In this document: piece by piece, positions 42,394-52,787 of the stretch | Layout: the number at the start of each line of letters is the position of its first letter | Position numbering within the stretch: position 1 is the first letter of the stretch | NCBI GenBank assembly: GCA_024803745.1 | Contig: JANJXV010000020.1 | Location: 24,354,777 to 24,418,776 of the forward strand | Reading direction: 5' to 3' | Source: Megascapheus bottae | Lineage: Eukaryota > Chordata > Mammalia > Rodentia > Geomyidae | DNA: 64,000 bases | Notes under the pieces: generated by a model | Database searches by the model: none | Told to the model about the DNA's origin: nothing | Seen by the model: only the letters and a program-made list of their open reading frames with translations | Program-made: the position numbers and the translations under genes

Positions 42394-42500
42394 GAGACTT
42401 TTATCTTCTGTTAACCAGCGAAATACCAGAAGTGGAGCTGTGAACATTAGCCTTGAGCAAAAAAGCTGAGAGTGAGAGGCCCAAGTTCAAGTCCCAAAGC
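42394..42500 (+). repeat. B1-headed dimeric SINE, 3' part
   Basis: gagacttttatcttctgtta accagcgaaataccagaagt, ggagctgtgaacattagcct, gttcaagtcccaaag completes the outer element started at 42059. Part of the ID-like arm (gctcaagtggtagag) is deleted. Confidence 0.85.
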
Positions 42501-42599
42501 GTTTAGCTTATTCCATTGCTGATAGCTGGAAGAGCCTCAGATGCTATCACAGTCTAGGAGAACTAACAAGTTTGGGTATTGCAGTTAGCAGCACAGTTG

Positions 42600-42975
42600 G
42601 CTTCCCAAGATAGCAGGTTGTTTCCTGGAACCTGTAACGTTTCCCTATTTGGGAAAAACTTCCTTCCAATGGTGGTAAAGTAAAGGATCTTGAACTGGTG
42701 ATATCCTGAATCAAATTCAAGCGTCCGTATATGAGAGAGGGAGCCAGGAAAGTAGAAATCAGTTGACTATAGGGGCAGAAATGAGGATGATGTGGTCACA
42801 AACCAAGGAAGCACTCCTCAGAGCGGACTCCTTGATTTTCACTCAGAAATAGTGATTTCAGACTTCTGGTCTCCAGCTGTGAGAGGATATGTTTTTGTTG
42901 TTTTAAGCTACTAAATTGTACTAAATTAAGCTAATGATTTCTTCTAGCATCCATAGAGACCTAATATGGGCGTGC
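42600..42975 (+). mobile_element. MaLR-type solo LTR
   Basis: tttcctggaacctgtaacgt, ttaaaggatcttgaactgg-like (gtaaaggatcttgaactggt), atgagagagggagccaggaa, gatttcagacttctggtctc, ttgttgttttaagctactaa and a catagagacctaatatg end are in the expected order of the LTR group at 31630. Same family, older divergence, no internal sequence. Confidence 0.75.
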
Positions 42976-43480
42976 TGGTCATTTTGTTTGTATGAAATAT
43001 GCTAATGTCCATATGTGTACATACATATGTATGCTTATATTTGCGTGTGTGCACATGTGTGCACTGAATATACCTCATCTGACATACTTAGGGGGAGAAC
43101 TGTTTCAGAATTCTTTTCAGATTTTGGTATCATTGCATATGTATAGTGGGATATGTTGGGGATGGGACCTAGTGTAAATCTGAAATTTACTTTTCATGTA
43201 CACTTATATACATAGCCTGAAGGTAATTATTCATGATGTTTTAGATAATTTTGTGTGCAAACGCAACTTTTATGAAACAAAAGCATTCATGGCATGAAAT
43301 TTTCCACCTGTGCCCAGTGCCAGGTTTTGACCCTTGAAATTAGGGTTTGGGTTTTCAGATTAGGGATACTCATCTGCATGCACTCACACACATACACTCC
43401 TGTCCCCTGTGGATACACCTGCTTCCCTCTCTCCCATGATGAGAAAACACACTGAAAGCATGGCAGTGTGTGTGTATGTG
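42976..43480. other. Single-copy-looking sequence
   Basis: Short ACATAT/GTGTGC low-complexity words around 43000-43060. Otherwise nothing is recognised. Confidence 0.4.
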
Positions 43481-43548
43481 TATAGGTGGCATCAGAGATT
43501 GAATTCAGGGCCCTTAAGCTTACGTTAACACTTGAGCCACAGTCAGCC
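43481..43548 (-). repeat. Old SINE fragment
   Basis: gagattgaattcagggccct...aacacttgagccaca preserves part of an ID-like arm in reverse, after a short TG run. Confidence 0.5.
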
Positions 43549-45073
43549 CTGAGCTGTTACTCAGAGCTTAGAGTCCAGTACCTTGCTTAAGTGTGAGGCT
43601 CAGATTGTCTTAGGCTCAACGCTAAACCAGTTTTTTTTTAAGTACTTTGGGACTTAGTTTTGTGAGAATGAAGTACCTTAAGCTGGATGGAAGCTTGTCT
43701 ATGAGAGCTGCCCTCACACATGGCTCCACTGTGATGGCACCTGAGGCTGTTCCAGCTATCAGCAAGACAGAAGCTTAATGACTTTATCTATGGAATAAGT
43801 TAAGTGCTTTGAGCAGAGAAGGGGAAAGAGTTTGATGGAAGCCATAAAGACAAAGTAGATGTAGACTTAGAGAAGGGACAGGTTCCTGGTAGGTGGGGAC
43901 AGAGACACAACAGAGGAGAACAGGCTAAGACCTGACAGAGATGGGGATTTGAAGACACCTCAGAATAGACACAGCTCTACCCAGCTACAGCATGGCTGAT
44001 TAAGTCACAGGTAATTACAGCTCCTGCTAGGAGCCTGAGTGAATTCTTGGCACAGGTCACTTAGTGGAGTGGGAGTGAAAAAGAGTCCTCCACCTGTGAA
44101 GTGTAAAGGAGTGGCCAGACACTACCCCCTCCCCCTGCAGTCTGGAGGAGTACTGCTTTGGGCTTGGTAATTTGTGCCCAGGTTTCCTAGTAATTGGAGT
44201 GGCGCCTTCTTTATCTCTACGGGAATCATTTTGCCTTGCTTTCAACCAAGAGCTTTGGAATCTGTTATTTAATGCATTAAAGCATGCCCATTAAGTAGGT
44301 AAGTTATGCCAGCCAGTCTGGAACACACACACAGGATAAATGGCCTTTTTACAAAGCAAGTAGCAAACCCAAATGTCTCGCACGCAGCTTGTTGAAGTTG
44401 GAATCTGTACTGCAGTCTGCAGTCTGGGATTTCAATGCCTTCATAGGAGAGGGCCTTATACACAGAAAGCCTTCCAAAGGGCAGTGGGGGTTGGAGAGCT
44501 GCCATTCTGAGCCGAAGGGACTGAGGCCGGGAAAGCAGCAGCCTGCATCTACATGTAGATATGGCTCTCATGCCCAGAACTTGTGATGAAGTGAAGCACA
44601 CCTGTGTAGACTTGGATGCCTCAGAGTAAGACCTAAAGGGAACCTCCCCCACCCCGACGCCATCAGTCCCTCGTCACCTGGGCAAGTTGGGATCTACTTG
44701 CTTTTATCTAGTCTTGCTGAGGTGCCCCAGATGTGGTAGGGAAGGCAGATGAGGCTGGGTTTTGGCAAGCTTTTGAAAAGGGATGATTTGTCTCAAGTCA
44801 CAGTGGATTAACAATTCTAAACACAGACTCAGTGGGGTTTCCAATGAAATACTTTGAGGAGAGGCAGTTTGACTCAGCTAAAGGTAGATGGTCAAAACCA
44901 AAAAACAAAAAGGCTTTATGGTGGAAGAAGGCAGGGAAGGATTGGAATGAACCACAGATCCTTGTGAAGTACTACAGGGAACAGCAATACACCCAGAGGG
45001 AAATTTGGAAGCTATTTCCAGCTCCTACTCCCTGTTCTTTTTAACTGTCCCCCCTCCCCCCAGGATTGGGATT
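43549..45073. other. Long single-copy-looking sequence
   Basis: No repeat is recognised. Frames at 44269-44652 (minus, 127 codons) and 44832-45044 (plus, 70 codons, Lys/Trp-rich) have no similarity I recognise and lack convincing splice or promoter context. Confidence 0.42.
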
Positions 45074-45088
45074 TCTTTTTCTTTTTCT

Positions 45089-45310
45089 TTTTGGTTGATT
45101 GTAGGGTTTGAACTCAGGGCCTTGATATTCTCCCTGCTCTTTTGCTCAAGGCCAGTGCTCTACCACTTTAAGCCATAGTACCACTTCTACTTTTATGGTG
45201 GTTAATAGGAGATAAGAGTCTCATGGACTTTCCTGCCCCAGCTGACTTTGAACTGTGATTTTTAGACCTCAGCATCCTGAGTAGTTAGGATTATAGACAT
45301 GAGTCACTGG
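45089..45310 (-). repeat. B1-headed dimeric SINE
   Basis: gattgtagggtttgaactca through atgagtcactgg. Both arms are present, diverged. Confidence 0.82.
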
Positions 45311-45730
45311 TTTATTTTCTTTTTGTCTTTTTAAATTATCATGTAGTTGTGCAAAGGAGTTGTCATTTAACAAAGCAGATTAAGAATACTTGGAAAATGT
45401 TACCCCTTTTAACTTCCTTACCTCCATTTGTTGCTTGTCTGTTTCCTGTTCTGAACCTTTCCTTATTGGTATGTGTACTGCTAATTCCAGTACTAATCTT
45501 GATAGCTTATATTGCACTATATCTCAAGATCCAGTCTAGTTCAATTTTCAGTATACCTCTAAATGTTCAGACTAGATTAAAATAACTTATTCATATGTGT
45601 ACCAAGATGGATGAAGATCAAAATAACTATGCCAAGCGAAAGAAATCAATGAAAATGGGTATACACTTTCCTAGACAAGGGAAACTAACTGATATTAACA
45701 GAATGCAGATCAGCAATTACACGACTATAC
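45311..45730. other. Single-copy-looking AT-rich sequence
   Basis: A 78-codon hydrophobic frame at 45349-45585 is open but unrecognised. Nothing else is seen. Confidence 0.35.
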
Positions 45731-45838
45731 TTTTTTTTGGTCCATCGTGGTCTTGAACTCACAGCTTGAGTGCTGCCCCTGAGCTCTTTTGCTCAAGGCT
45801 AGTCCTCTACCACTTTGAGCTACAGGGCCACTTCTCAG
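45731..45838 (-). repeat. Dimeric SINE, 3' arm only (5'-truncated)
   Basis: Poly-T, then ggtcttgaactcacagcttg...gctctaccac-like ID arm, stopping at gggccacttct. The B1 head is absent. Confidence 0.75.
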
Positions 45839-45984
45839 CAATTATTTGAGTAGTGGCTTAGAGGAGGAGGGGCTTAATGAAGAGACACTACTAAAAATAA
45901 AAGAAATAGCACTGAGATGATAAATATACTTGCTTTCTTGACTGGAGGTGGTCTTATGAGTATGTATATATATGAATGTGCATA

Positions 45985-46290
45985 TATATATTTTCACATA
46001 TTTTTATTGTAATTAATAGAAGGGTTACATTGTATTTACCAGATAGAAGGTACATTACTTCACAAACATTGATACCCTTTCTCATGTCTTGGTCCCCATT
46101 TCCCTCCCCCACCCCCGCCCCTCATCTTGTCTTCCCCTCTTTCCTATCCGATTTCAAATAACCAAATAAGCATATATACAATATATCAGATAACAAGGTA
46201 AAATACTGTAACAATATGAGATAACCAAGGGACAGCAAAAGAGATGAGAGATAACATAGTGCATTAAGAACAACAATCACTCATATATAT
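45985..46290 (-). mobile_element. LINE-1 3' end fragment
   Basis: About 300 bases of the L1 3'UTR in reverse: attgtaattaatagaagggt, ccagatagaaggtacattac, tttggtccccatttccc-like, ataaccaagggacagcaaaa, gagagataacatagtgcatt, aacaacaatcactcat. Matches 16245-16545. Confidence 0.92.
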
Positions 46291-46377
46291 TGACATATAC
46301 ACACATATACATACATTTCAACATTTATCAGATTTATAGTTAAAATATGTACAATTTTGCATGTTACTTATACTTCA

Positions 46378-46536
46378 TAGAAGGGGGGAAAACCAAGACG
46401 GGTGTGGGGTGTGGGGGGGGAGGGAAATGGGTACCAAGACATGTGAAAGGGTATCAATGTACGTGAATTAATGCACCTTCTATCTGGCACATATCATGTA
46501 ACCCTTTTACTAATTACAATAAAAAATGCAAAAAAA
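46378..46536 (+). mobile_element. LINE-1 3' end fragment, inverted relative to the previous one
   Basis: agaaggggggaaaaccaaga cgggtgtggg...ccttctatctggcacatatc...ttactaattacaataaaaaa, the last ~155 bases of the same L1 family. It lies in the opposite orientation, about 90 bases from the reverse copy. Confidence 0.93.
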
Positions 46537-46554
46537 AATCAACCTTAGTTCCTC

Positions 46555-46642
46555 AGCTTTTGAGACAGGCACTCACTATGTCACCTAGGCTGGTCTCTAA
46601 CTTGCTGGCTCCTGTAGAGGTTCCCCTCTCAGCCTCCTGAGT
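46555..46642 (-). repeat. B1-like (7SL-derived) SINE
   Basis: tgagacaggcactcactatg tcacctaggctggtctctaa and ctcagcctcctgagtactga: reverse monomer. Confidence 0.72.
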
Positions 46643-47909
46643 ACTGAGTCTACATGTGAACATCTCACATACTGCTCAACCTCAGGGTCTCCACTGCTCA
46701 CACATTGGATAAGGCAAAGGACATACTAGTGGTCACAGGGCAGTATGACATGAGCTGTAACAGAGCCCCTCTTCAGTGAAGGGACTTGCAGTGTACACTT
46801 AAAGTTATCCAGGCCATTGCACCAGTGAGTAGGAAGTAACAGAGGAGTGGTGACCCCATCCTCTCTTGTCACATGAAGAAGGGCTGTGAAAGACTGTAAA
46901 GGGAGCCAAAAGCATTAGCCAACATAGCACATCGCCAGAAATGGAGAAGAAACCCTGTCACTTAGCTGATTTTTGGATCTGTGATGGACAAAACTTTAAG
47001 CCGGAGGGGTGTGTTCTCCTGGGTACCATCTTTGAAGTTGAAGTACAGTTCGTGGAAATAATCGTCCAGTGGGCTCAGTTTTGGAAACTGATGGGCAGAT
47101 ACCACTCTCAGTGGGTCTGGATGCTAATGAGGTTGTCTGGCCAAGGCAGGCTGCATTCACTCCTTTGAGGAGGCAGGTGTTTTCCAATTTTCCACAAATG
47201 GCTGTTTCTCTCTCTTATCGGGATGGTCACTCTTCTGGCTAATGAAAAACATCTCTCTGGTCCAAACATGACCTTGAGGTTTATCTAAATCGTTTTGTTG
47301 CTCAGCAGAACAACACATATCAGAAGTGAAATATATGCCGAAAGACACTTCTAATGCACCATTTATCTTTTCTGTAATTGATTCTCATGCAGGACAAATA
47401 CCCTGGGGGGATTCACAGAGGACTTAACACACTCTGCTGTTATGATGACATCATCTCACATAAAGCAGCCCTTCTGGATGTCTGATAGATGACAGGGTCT
47501 CTTTTCTGCTTTAAGTGCTGTGTACAGCGCCACATTTAACTCTGGGATTACAAGGAACAACTGTTCCTATCACGCTCTCTACCCTTTATTTTCTGCTTGC
47601 GCTGTCAGGCTGGTCCTATGCTCCAATCAAAATGAAATTATTTCAAAATCCATACCCAATTGATTCTTCTTGCCAGAAGAAAGCATGTAACAATACATAT
47701 CCTTCGACTTTCAGTTTGGGGCAGTGCTAAGATTTATTGTCTCTGGGCAAATATTGAACTGGGTGAGGTTTTGGTCAGTTGTGCTTCTCTCAGTCGATAA
47801 ATCTAAGTGTGGACTTTGTGAGGAGTCAACGGCCAGTACTTTGTGGCACATGAGCCAGCATTGGTGTAAATTGATACCTTTGTTATGTGTGTAAGTATGA
47901 GAGTTTTAA
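46643..47909. other. Long single-copy-looking sequence
   Basis: No repeat or gene is recognised over 1.3 kb. 47360-47470 contains gatgacatcatctca (CRE/AP-1-like) in repeat-free context. Confidence 0.42.
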
Positions 47910-48103
47910 ATGAGGGTCTTGTGCTTGATTAGCTTGCTTACTGGGCTTCTTCTTTATTACTTGAGTCAAGTCTCCAGACTAGCTCTTTGCTAGTTAATTA
48001 GAGATAGAGTCTTGAATATTTTTCTGTTCAGGGTAGCTTTCAACCTGGACAGATCTCAGTCTCTTGAGTAGCTAGGATTATCAACATGAGTCACTGATGC
48101 CTG
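47910..48103 (-). repeat. B1-headed dimeric SINE, diverged
   Basis: tgctagttaattagagatag and cagatctcagtctcttgagt...gagtcactgatgcctga mark the linker and head. The ID-like arm is poorly preserved. Confidence 0.72.
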
Positions 48104-48117
48104 ACTATAATTTTAAT

Positions 48118-48190
48118 TTTTGCCTGTACCAGGGTTTCATGTTTGCTAGGCTTATTTATGTAGTTGGCACTCTACTACTTAAGCCTGCCT
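48118..48190 (-). repeat. ID-like SINE fragment
   Basis: tgtaccagggtttcatgttt gctaggc...ggcactctactacttaagcc is the reverse of an old ID-like monomer. Confidence 0.45.
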
Positions 48191-48613
48191 TTACAGACTG
48201 TGGAAAAATGTAGAGCTACAAAATCTAGTTCAAATACTTCGAGGACTCATAAATTTCAAAGAAAGGACCTAAAGATGTAGAATAAGAGCTAGCATGTTGT
48301 TCAAGGATGCTCCTGAAATTCATGTAGGGAAAATCAGCAATCACCTTTGAATAATATCCTAGGAAGGAAAGGTCCCTATCGATAAAACCTTCATACAGAG
48401 TTACATACCATGACTATATTAATTACATAATCATTGCAAATGGCCCTCCAGGATGCCATCCACTGACCTCAGGGCTGCTCCATGCAAGGAAATCAGCAGT
48501 AATTGGTAGTTTCTCTAGATCTGTTAAATGGAAAGGTGGGTAGCCAAACCCATGCCCAAGACTAATAGTGCCTTACAGTAGGCAGGGCACCTTGTGAGAC
48601 ACTATTATGATCC
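48191..48613. other. Single-copy-looking sequence
   Basis: Nothing recognised. Confidence 0.4.
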
Positions 48614-48830
48614 TTTTTTTCCTTCTTTTGGCTGTGGGGCTTGAACTTCAGGCCTGGGCACTGTCTCTGAGCTCTTAGTTCAGCCACAGCACCACTTCTG
48701 GTTTTCTGGTGGTTAATTGGAGATAAGAGTCTCACAGACTTTCTTGCCCAGGTTGGCTTTGAGCCACATTTCTCAGATCTCAGCCTCCTGAGTAGCTAGG
48801 GTTATAGGTGTGAGCCACTGATACCAGGCT
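48614..48830 (-). repeat. B1-headed dimeric SINE
   Basis: gctgtggggcttgaacttca through gagccactgataccaggct. About 18 bases of the ID-like arm are deleted after agctcttagttca. Confidence 0.87.
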
Positions 48831-48841
48831 CAATTCATTCT

Positions 48842-49020
48842 TTTTTTTTTTTTTGCCAGTTCTGGGGCTTGAAATCAGGGTCTGAGCATTGACCTTGGGC
48901 ATTCCTCAAGGCTTGTGCTCTACCACTTGAGCCACAGCACCACTTCTAGCTTTTTCTGTGTATGAGGTACTGAGAAATCTAACCCATGGGCTTGCTAGTC
49001 AAGCACTCTACCACTACCCT
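48842..49020 (-). mobile_element. IDL-Geo-type dimeric SINE
   Basis: Poly-T, gccagttctggggcttgaaa through caagcactctaccacta. Flanks aattcattctt (48832) and atttcattctt (49021) look like the target duplication. The extreme 5' end is missing. Confidence 0.83.
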
Positions 49021-49307
49021 CATTTCATTCTTATTGTAGCCTGGTGTTTTGAGTGACTTTTCTTGATAGGATCTTTCATGCAGTTGACCCAGAGATAAAA
49101 GGTCCTTCTAACTTATGTATCTACCACCTTAGACACATAGCCTTCTATTTTGCCACTGAAGGCAAAGAGCACCAGAAGATAAGGAGATGTTATCTTAACC
49201 TTGGGAGCCTGTGACACATGGTGGTGTCCCTCAGAGCCCAAGATGAGGTGTCCTATTATGATGTCAAGCACAAAGCATTGTCTCTGCCACAGTCTCTTAT
49301 GTGTTTG
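49021..49307. other. Short single-copy stretch
   Basis: Nothing recognised. Confidence 0.35.
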
Positions 49308-49386
49308 TGTTTTGGTGCTGAGGATTGAATCCAGAGCTTTGTGCATGCTAAGCAAGCACTCTACTACTGAACCACATCCTCAGGCC
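49308..49386 (-). repeat. ID-like monomer SINE
   Basis: ttggtgctgaggattgaatc cagagctttgtgcatgctaa gcaagcactctactactgaa: well-ordered reverse ID monomer with both box regions. Confidence 0.72.
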
Positions 49387-49703
49387 TGCCACAGACTTCT
49401 ACAAAAGGGAAGAAGTTCTGGAGGGGCCATGGGGTACAGGAGGCAGGCATGTCTTGCTCTTGTCCCATGGGCTCACTTCTGGGTTCCTCTCCGATGGTGA
49501 CAGTGGTTCGTGAGCACGTTGATGGCTTCTCATTGCAAATGTCCACATCCTTCTCCTCTGTCTGAGGGCTTTATCACCCAGATCCCAGGGAAGAACAGAA
49601 GCTTGAGACTTCATGCTCCTAGAGAAATTCTTAGACTGTGAAATGTAGGAACTGATGCATTCCTAGCTCCACTCCCTTGGCCTTCCTGAGGTTAGTTCTT
49701 TTA
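49387..49703. other. Single-copy-looking sequence
   Basis: Nothing recognised. Confidence 0.35.
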
Positions 49704-49933
49704 TTGGGGGGGGGTGACATGGGGCTTGAACTCCACCTGGATACTGTCCCTGAGCTTTTCAGCTCAAGGCTACCATCCTACCCTTGAGCCAAGCCCCATT
49801 TCCCTTTTTCTAGAGGCTAACTGGAGATAAGAGCCTCAGGTCTTTTTGTGCCCAAGCTGGCTTTGAACCTTGATCCTCAGATCTCAGCCTCCAGAGTAGC
49901 TAGGATTACAGGTGTGAGCCACCGTGCTCCGCC
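49704..49933 (-). repeat. B1-headed dimeric SINE
   Basis: A G10 run, then catggggcttgaactccacc through gagccaccgtgctccgcc. Both arms complete. Confidence 0.88.
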
Positions 49934-50497
49934 TGTTAGTTCTGAGGTACACTCTTAATCATTCTTTTATGGGGCCAGGTCTTAGCATCCTCCTGGTTAA
50001 CTTACTCACCACCCCTCATTTTTCTCCATTCTGTGCTCACCTTTCCATTTCTTCACCTTCTCCTCCTCCTGGGACCACCCCTAATAACCTGTATACTCTC
50101 AGGTCCTTACCTGAGCATCTGCTTTCTACAGAATTGAAACTAGGAACAGATGGAGAGATTTAAGCACTGGCTCAAAGAGCAACTCCACAGAGCAGGGAAA
50201 GGCCACCAAGTGGATTCGAAAGCGCTCTTCTGTATTTCCTTTCCTTTTGCCACAAGGGGAAGATAAGTCAGGGAAGGAGGTGTGTGTGGTAGGCCAGGCA
50301 AGGGAAAGTTCGCAGAGGTGCTCAACAGTGATGGTAGCAGACTGGACAGAAGCAGGATCACTACACTAGCTGCTTGTATGCCATCATTAGTGTCATTTCA
50401 TGCCAGTTGGCTCATGAGCTTGGGGAAATACTACTTACATGGAGTATCAGTCAGTGATTTCTCTCCTCCCTCCCCAACAACCCCCCCAAATGCAAAC
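49934..50497. other. Single-copy-looking sequence
   Basis: Pyrimidine-rich in parts (50040-50070). No gene recognised. Confidence 0.38.
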
Positions 50498-50805
50498 TGT
50501 TTTAGTCTGTTTAGGCTGCCATAGTAAAATAGATTGGGCAATTTTTAAATGATAGGACTTACTGCTCACAGCTTTGGGAAGTACAAGATCCGGGCGCCAG
50601 TCGATTGAGTATCTGGCACGAACTTGTCCTCAGAGATGGTCCCTGCTTGTGGTGTGCTTAAATAGCATAAGTGAGGGAAGGCCTCTGGGGCCTCTTTTGT
50701 AAGTGTGATAGCCCAATTTATAAGAGCAGTGCTATCCTGACCTATCTGTCTCTCAAAGGCCCCAAGGTTTCAACATGACTTTTGAGAACACAATATTTTG
50801 TTTAA
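50498..50805 (-). mobile_element. MST/THE1-like MaLR solo LTR
   Basis: Plus strand tgttttagtctgtttaggct gccatagtaaaatagattgg gcaatttttaaatga, cttactgctcacagctttgg gaagtacaagatccgggcgc, and a ccaaggtttcaacatgactt end follow the reverse of MST/THE1-type LTRs. Non-coding and ancient. Confidence 0.75.
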
Positions 50806-50829
50806 AAACCTTTACTTACAAGATAAAGA

Positions 50830-50935
50830 TGAAAGCCCTAGGGGAGTGGTGTTCAAAGTTGGTTGAGTGCTAGCTTTGAGCAGAAAGATCTCTGGGACAG
50901 TGCCCAGGCCCTAGGTTCAAACCCCACAACCAACC
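50830..50935 (+). repeat. Dimeric SINE 3' arm
   Basis: ttggttgagtgctagctttg agcagaaagatctctgggac agtgcccaggccctaggttc. Only the ID-like arm is present. Confidence 0.75.
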
Positions 50936-51004
50936 AAAATCAAAGACCCAAGATTTTCTTAACACAGTATACAGAGTCCTTACTGATCTCACATCTACTA
51001 CATC

Positions 51005-51005
<1 letters not shown>

Positions 51006-51067
<62 letters not shown>
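51006..51067. repeat. (TG)n microsatellite
   Basis: About 30 uninterrupted TG units at the tail of the following reverse SINE. The longest perfect TG run in the window. Confidence 0.97.
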
Positions 51068-51069
<2 letters not shown>

Positions 51070-51276
51070 GTCATGGGACTTGAACTCTGGGCCTGGGTAC
51101 TGTCCCTGAGCTCTTCAGCTCAAGGCTACTGTTCTACCCGGACTTCCTGTTTTCTAGTAGTTAATTGGAGATCAGAGTCTCAGGGTCTTCAGTGCTTGGG
51201 CTGGCTTTGAACCATGATCCTCAATTCTCAGCCTCCTGAATAGCTAGGATTATAGGCATGAGCCACCATGCCCAGG
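51068..51276 (-). repeat. B1-headed dimeric SINE
   Basis: gtcatgggacttgaactctg through gagccaccatgcccagg. A few bases of the ID-like arm are deleted (ctacccggacttcctg). Confidence 0.88.
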
Positions 51277-51383
51277 TCTACTACATCTTTCTTACCTAGT
51301 TCTTAACGACATTATATCTTTGGTATTCATGGGTTCTGAGAAGACCTCTCTACCTCTCCTAAGCATGTTTGTACTTTTCCCTT

Positions 51384-51480
51384 ACCTTTTCTTTCCTTCT
51401 TTTTATTCCCTCCCTCTCTCCCTTCCCTACCTTCCTTTCTTCCTCCTCCTTTCTTCTCCCCCCTTTCTCTCTCTTTGTGT
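51384..51480. repeat. Pyrimidine-rich tract
   Basis: C/T-rich low complexity before a reverse B1-like monomer. Confidence 0.85.
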
Positions 51481-51496
51481 CTTGCTGTCATCTTTC

Positions 51497-51592
51497 TTTC
51501 TGAGACAAAGTTTCATGACATAGTTGAAGCTGGCTTCGAACTCCTGATCTCCCCTCTTGGGACTATGGATGTACCCTGCCATGACACTCTGC
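51497..51592 (-). repeat. B1-like (7SL-derived) SINE
   Basis: tctgagacaaagtttcatga catagttgaagctggcttcg aactcctgatctcc and a catgacactctgc end: reverse monomer. Confidence 0.72.
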
Positions 51593-51629
51593 ACGCATTC
51601 TTTAAGAGATCAATGTCTTCAAGAATTAA

Positions 51630-51738
51630 CCTTCAGCATTCTGGAGGTTGATGCAGGAGGACTACAAGTTTGAGGCCAGCCTAGGAGGCCAGTCTAGGCT
51701 GGCCTCGAGACCAAGATCATGACCTTGTCAAAAAAAAA
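51630..51738 (+). repeat. B1-like (7SL-derived) SINE
   Basis: cagcattctggaggttgatg caggagga, gtttgaggccagcctaggag, gcctcgagaccaagatcatg, then aaaaaaaa. A forward monomer with a tail, opposed to the reverse B1 about 40 bases upstream. It includes a local duplication of ggccag(c/t)ctagg. Confidence 0.85.
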
Positions 51739-51827
51739 TAGATAAACTCAATGTATTGCTTTTTGTGCAGCCTTCCCCAGAAAGATTCTCATTGTTTACT
51801 CATTCACAAAATACTTTTAATTAACTT

Positions 51828-51905
51828 TTTTTCAGTGCTGGGGACTGAACATAGGTTTCTGCATATGCTAAGCAGGTACTCTACCACTAAGTTATACTTC
51901 CAGCC
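51828..51905 (-). repeat. ID-like monomer SINE
   Basis: T-run, then cagtgctggggactgaacat aggtttctgcatatgctaag caggtactctaccactaagt. Reverse ID monomer. Confidence 0.72.
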
Positions 51906-52012
51906 ACCTGTCATGTTTTTAAATGCCCTCACTGTGCCAGGCACTGGTCCTTATAGAATCAGAGGAGGAAGAAAGCCCCTCCCTCTATGAGATTTGCATT
52001 ATGCCTTTAGGA
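51906..52012 (+). repeat. L2/MIR-like fragment
   Basis: ctcactgtgccaggcactgg tcc with aatcagaggaggaag resembles the common L2/MIR word tgtgccaggcactg. Short and weak. Confidence 0.3.
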
Positions 52013-52044
52013 ATTAAAACCAAGCATCTGCCTTTTCTCTGGTC

Positions 52045-52130
52045 TTTAAGCACCTCACAGACAATGGCTGTGTCGTTTCTATTTCTTCCTAGCATCTAAC
52101 AGTACACATCTGCTTAACAAATATGTTCTT
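52045..52130 (+). repeat. L2-like fragment
   Basis: gtgtcgtttctatttcttcc tagcatctaacagtacacat ctgcttaacaaatatgttct fits the L2 3' region (cagcgcctagaacagtgcc...ctcaataaatatttgttg). Confidence 0.4.
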
Positions 52131-52560
52131 AGCATTAGGTGATGATCAAGGAAGAGCCAAGAAGTGATAACTATGTACTTAATGGAAACTATTATTCATA
52201 CCTTGTTGTCTTGATTGTCTTTAAATAAGGCTTTGTAATTTGTCTTCCTGTTTATTATTTCTATTTATTTATTTTTCAAATATGATTTTGTTCTAGCTAT
52301 TAAGATATTGAGGGGGATTATTTCATAAGTTAGGTAATGAGTACAAGCCTTCTTAGACAAGGTGAGCCCTTCCTTCTCTTTCCTCCAGTTTCCCTCTCCC
52401 ATCCCTACCTGCAAGATGCATAGTTCACTTTCCGCATAGCGTCTACTGAGTACCATGACTGCTTTTGCTCACCTTTTTTCCTTCTTACTCATTTTTAAGG
52501 CGGGTGGAACCTTGTTAACCTATTTACAAAGGATTTTTTCAAAAGTAAAATGTATGGATT
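52131..52560. other. Single-copy-looking sequence
   Basis: Nothing recognised. Confidence 0.38.
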
Positions 52561-52760
52561 AGCCACATGCCACTGGCTCACTCCTGCAATCCTCGCTACT
52601 CAGGAGTCTGAGGTTGGAAGATCACAGTTCTAAGCCAGCTCAGGCAGACAAATCTGAGAAATACTTGTCTCTAATTAACTGGCAAAAATCCAGAAGGGTA
52701 GGTATGGCTCAAATGATAGAACACCTGCCAGCAAGTGAAAACTCTGAGTTCAAATCCATA
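52561..52760 (+). repeat. B1-headed dimeric SINE
   Basis: ctggctcactcctgcaatcc, ctctaattaactggcaaaaa, tatggctcaaatgatagaac, gagttcaaatcc with a ataaaata tail. Confidence 0.82.
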
Positions 52761-52787
52761 AAATAAAATAAGCTGGAATGGCTAAGA

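Noticed and set aside
44832..45044. Lys/Trp-rich 70-codon frame that looked like a basic nuclear peptide
   Set aside because: No known motif and no neighbouring exon-like signal. A chance frame is simplest.
45711..45845. cagcaatta on both sides of the truncated SINE at 45731 as a target duplication
   Set aside because: The left copy is 11 bases away from the SINE tail instead of touching it, so the match may be chance.
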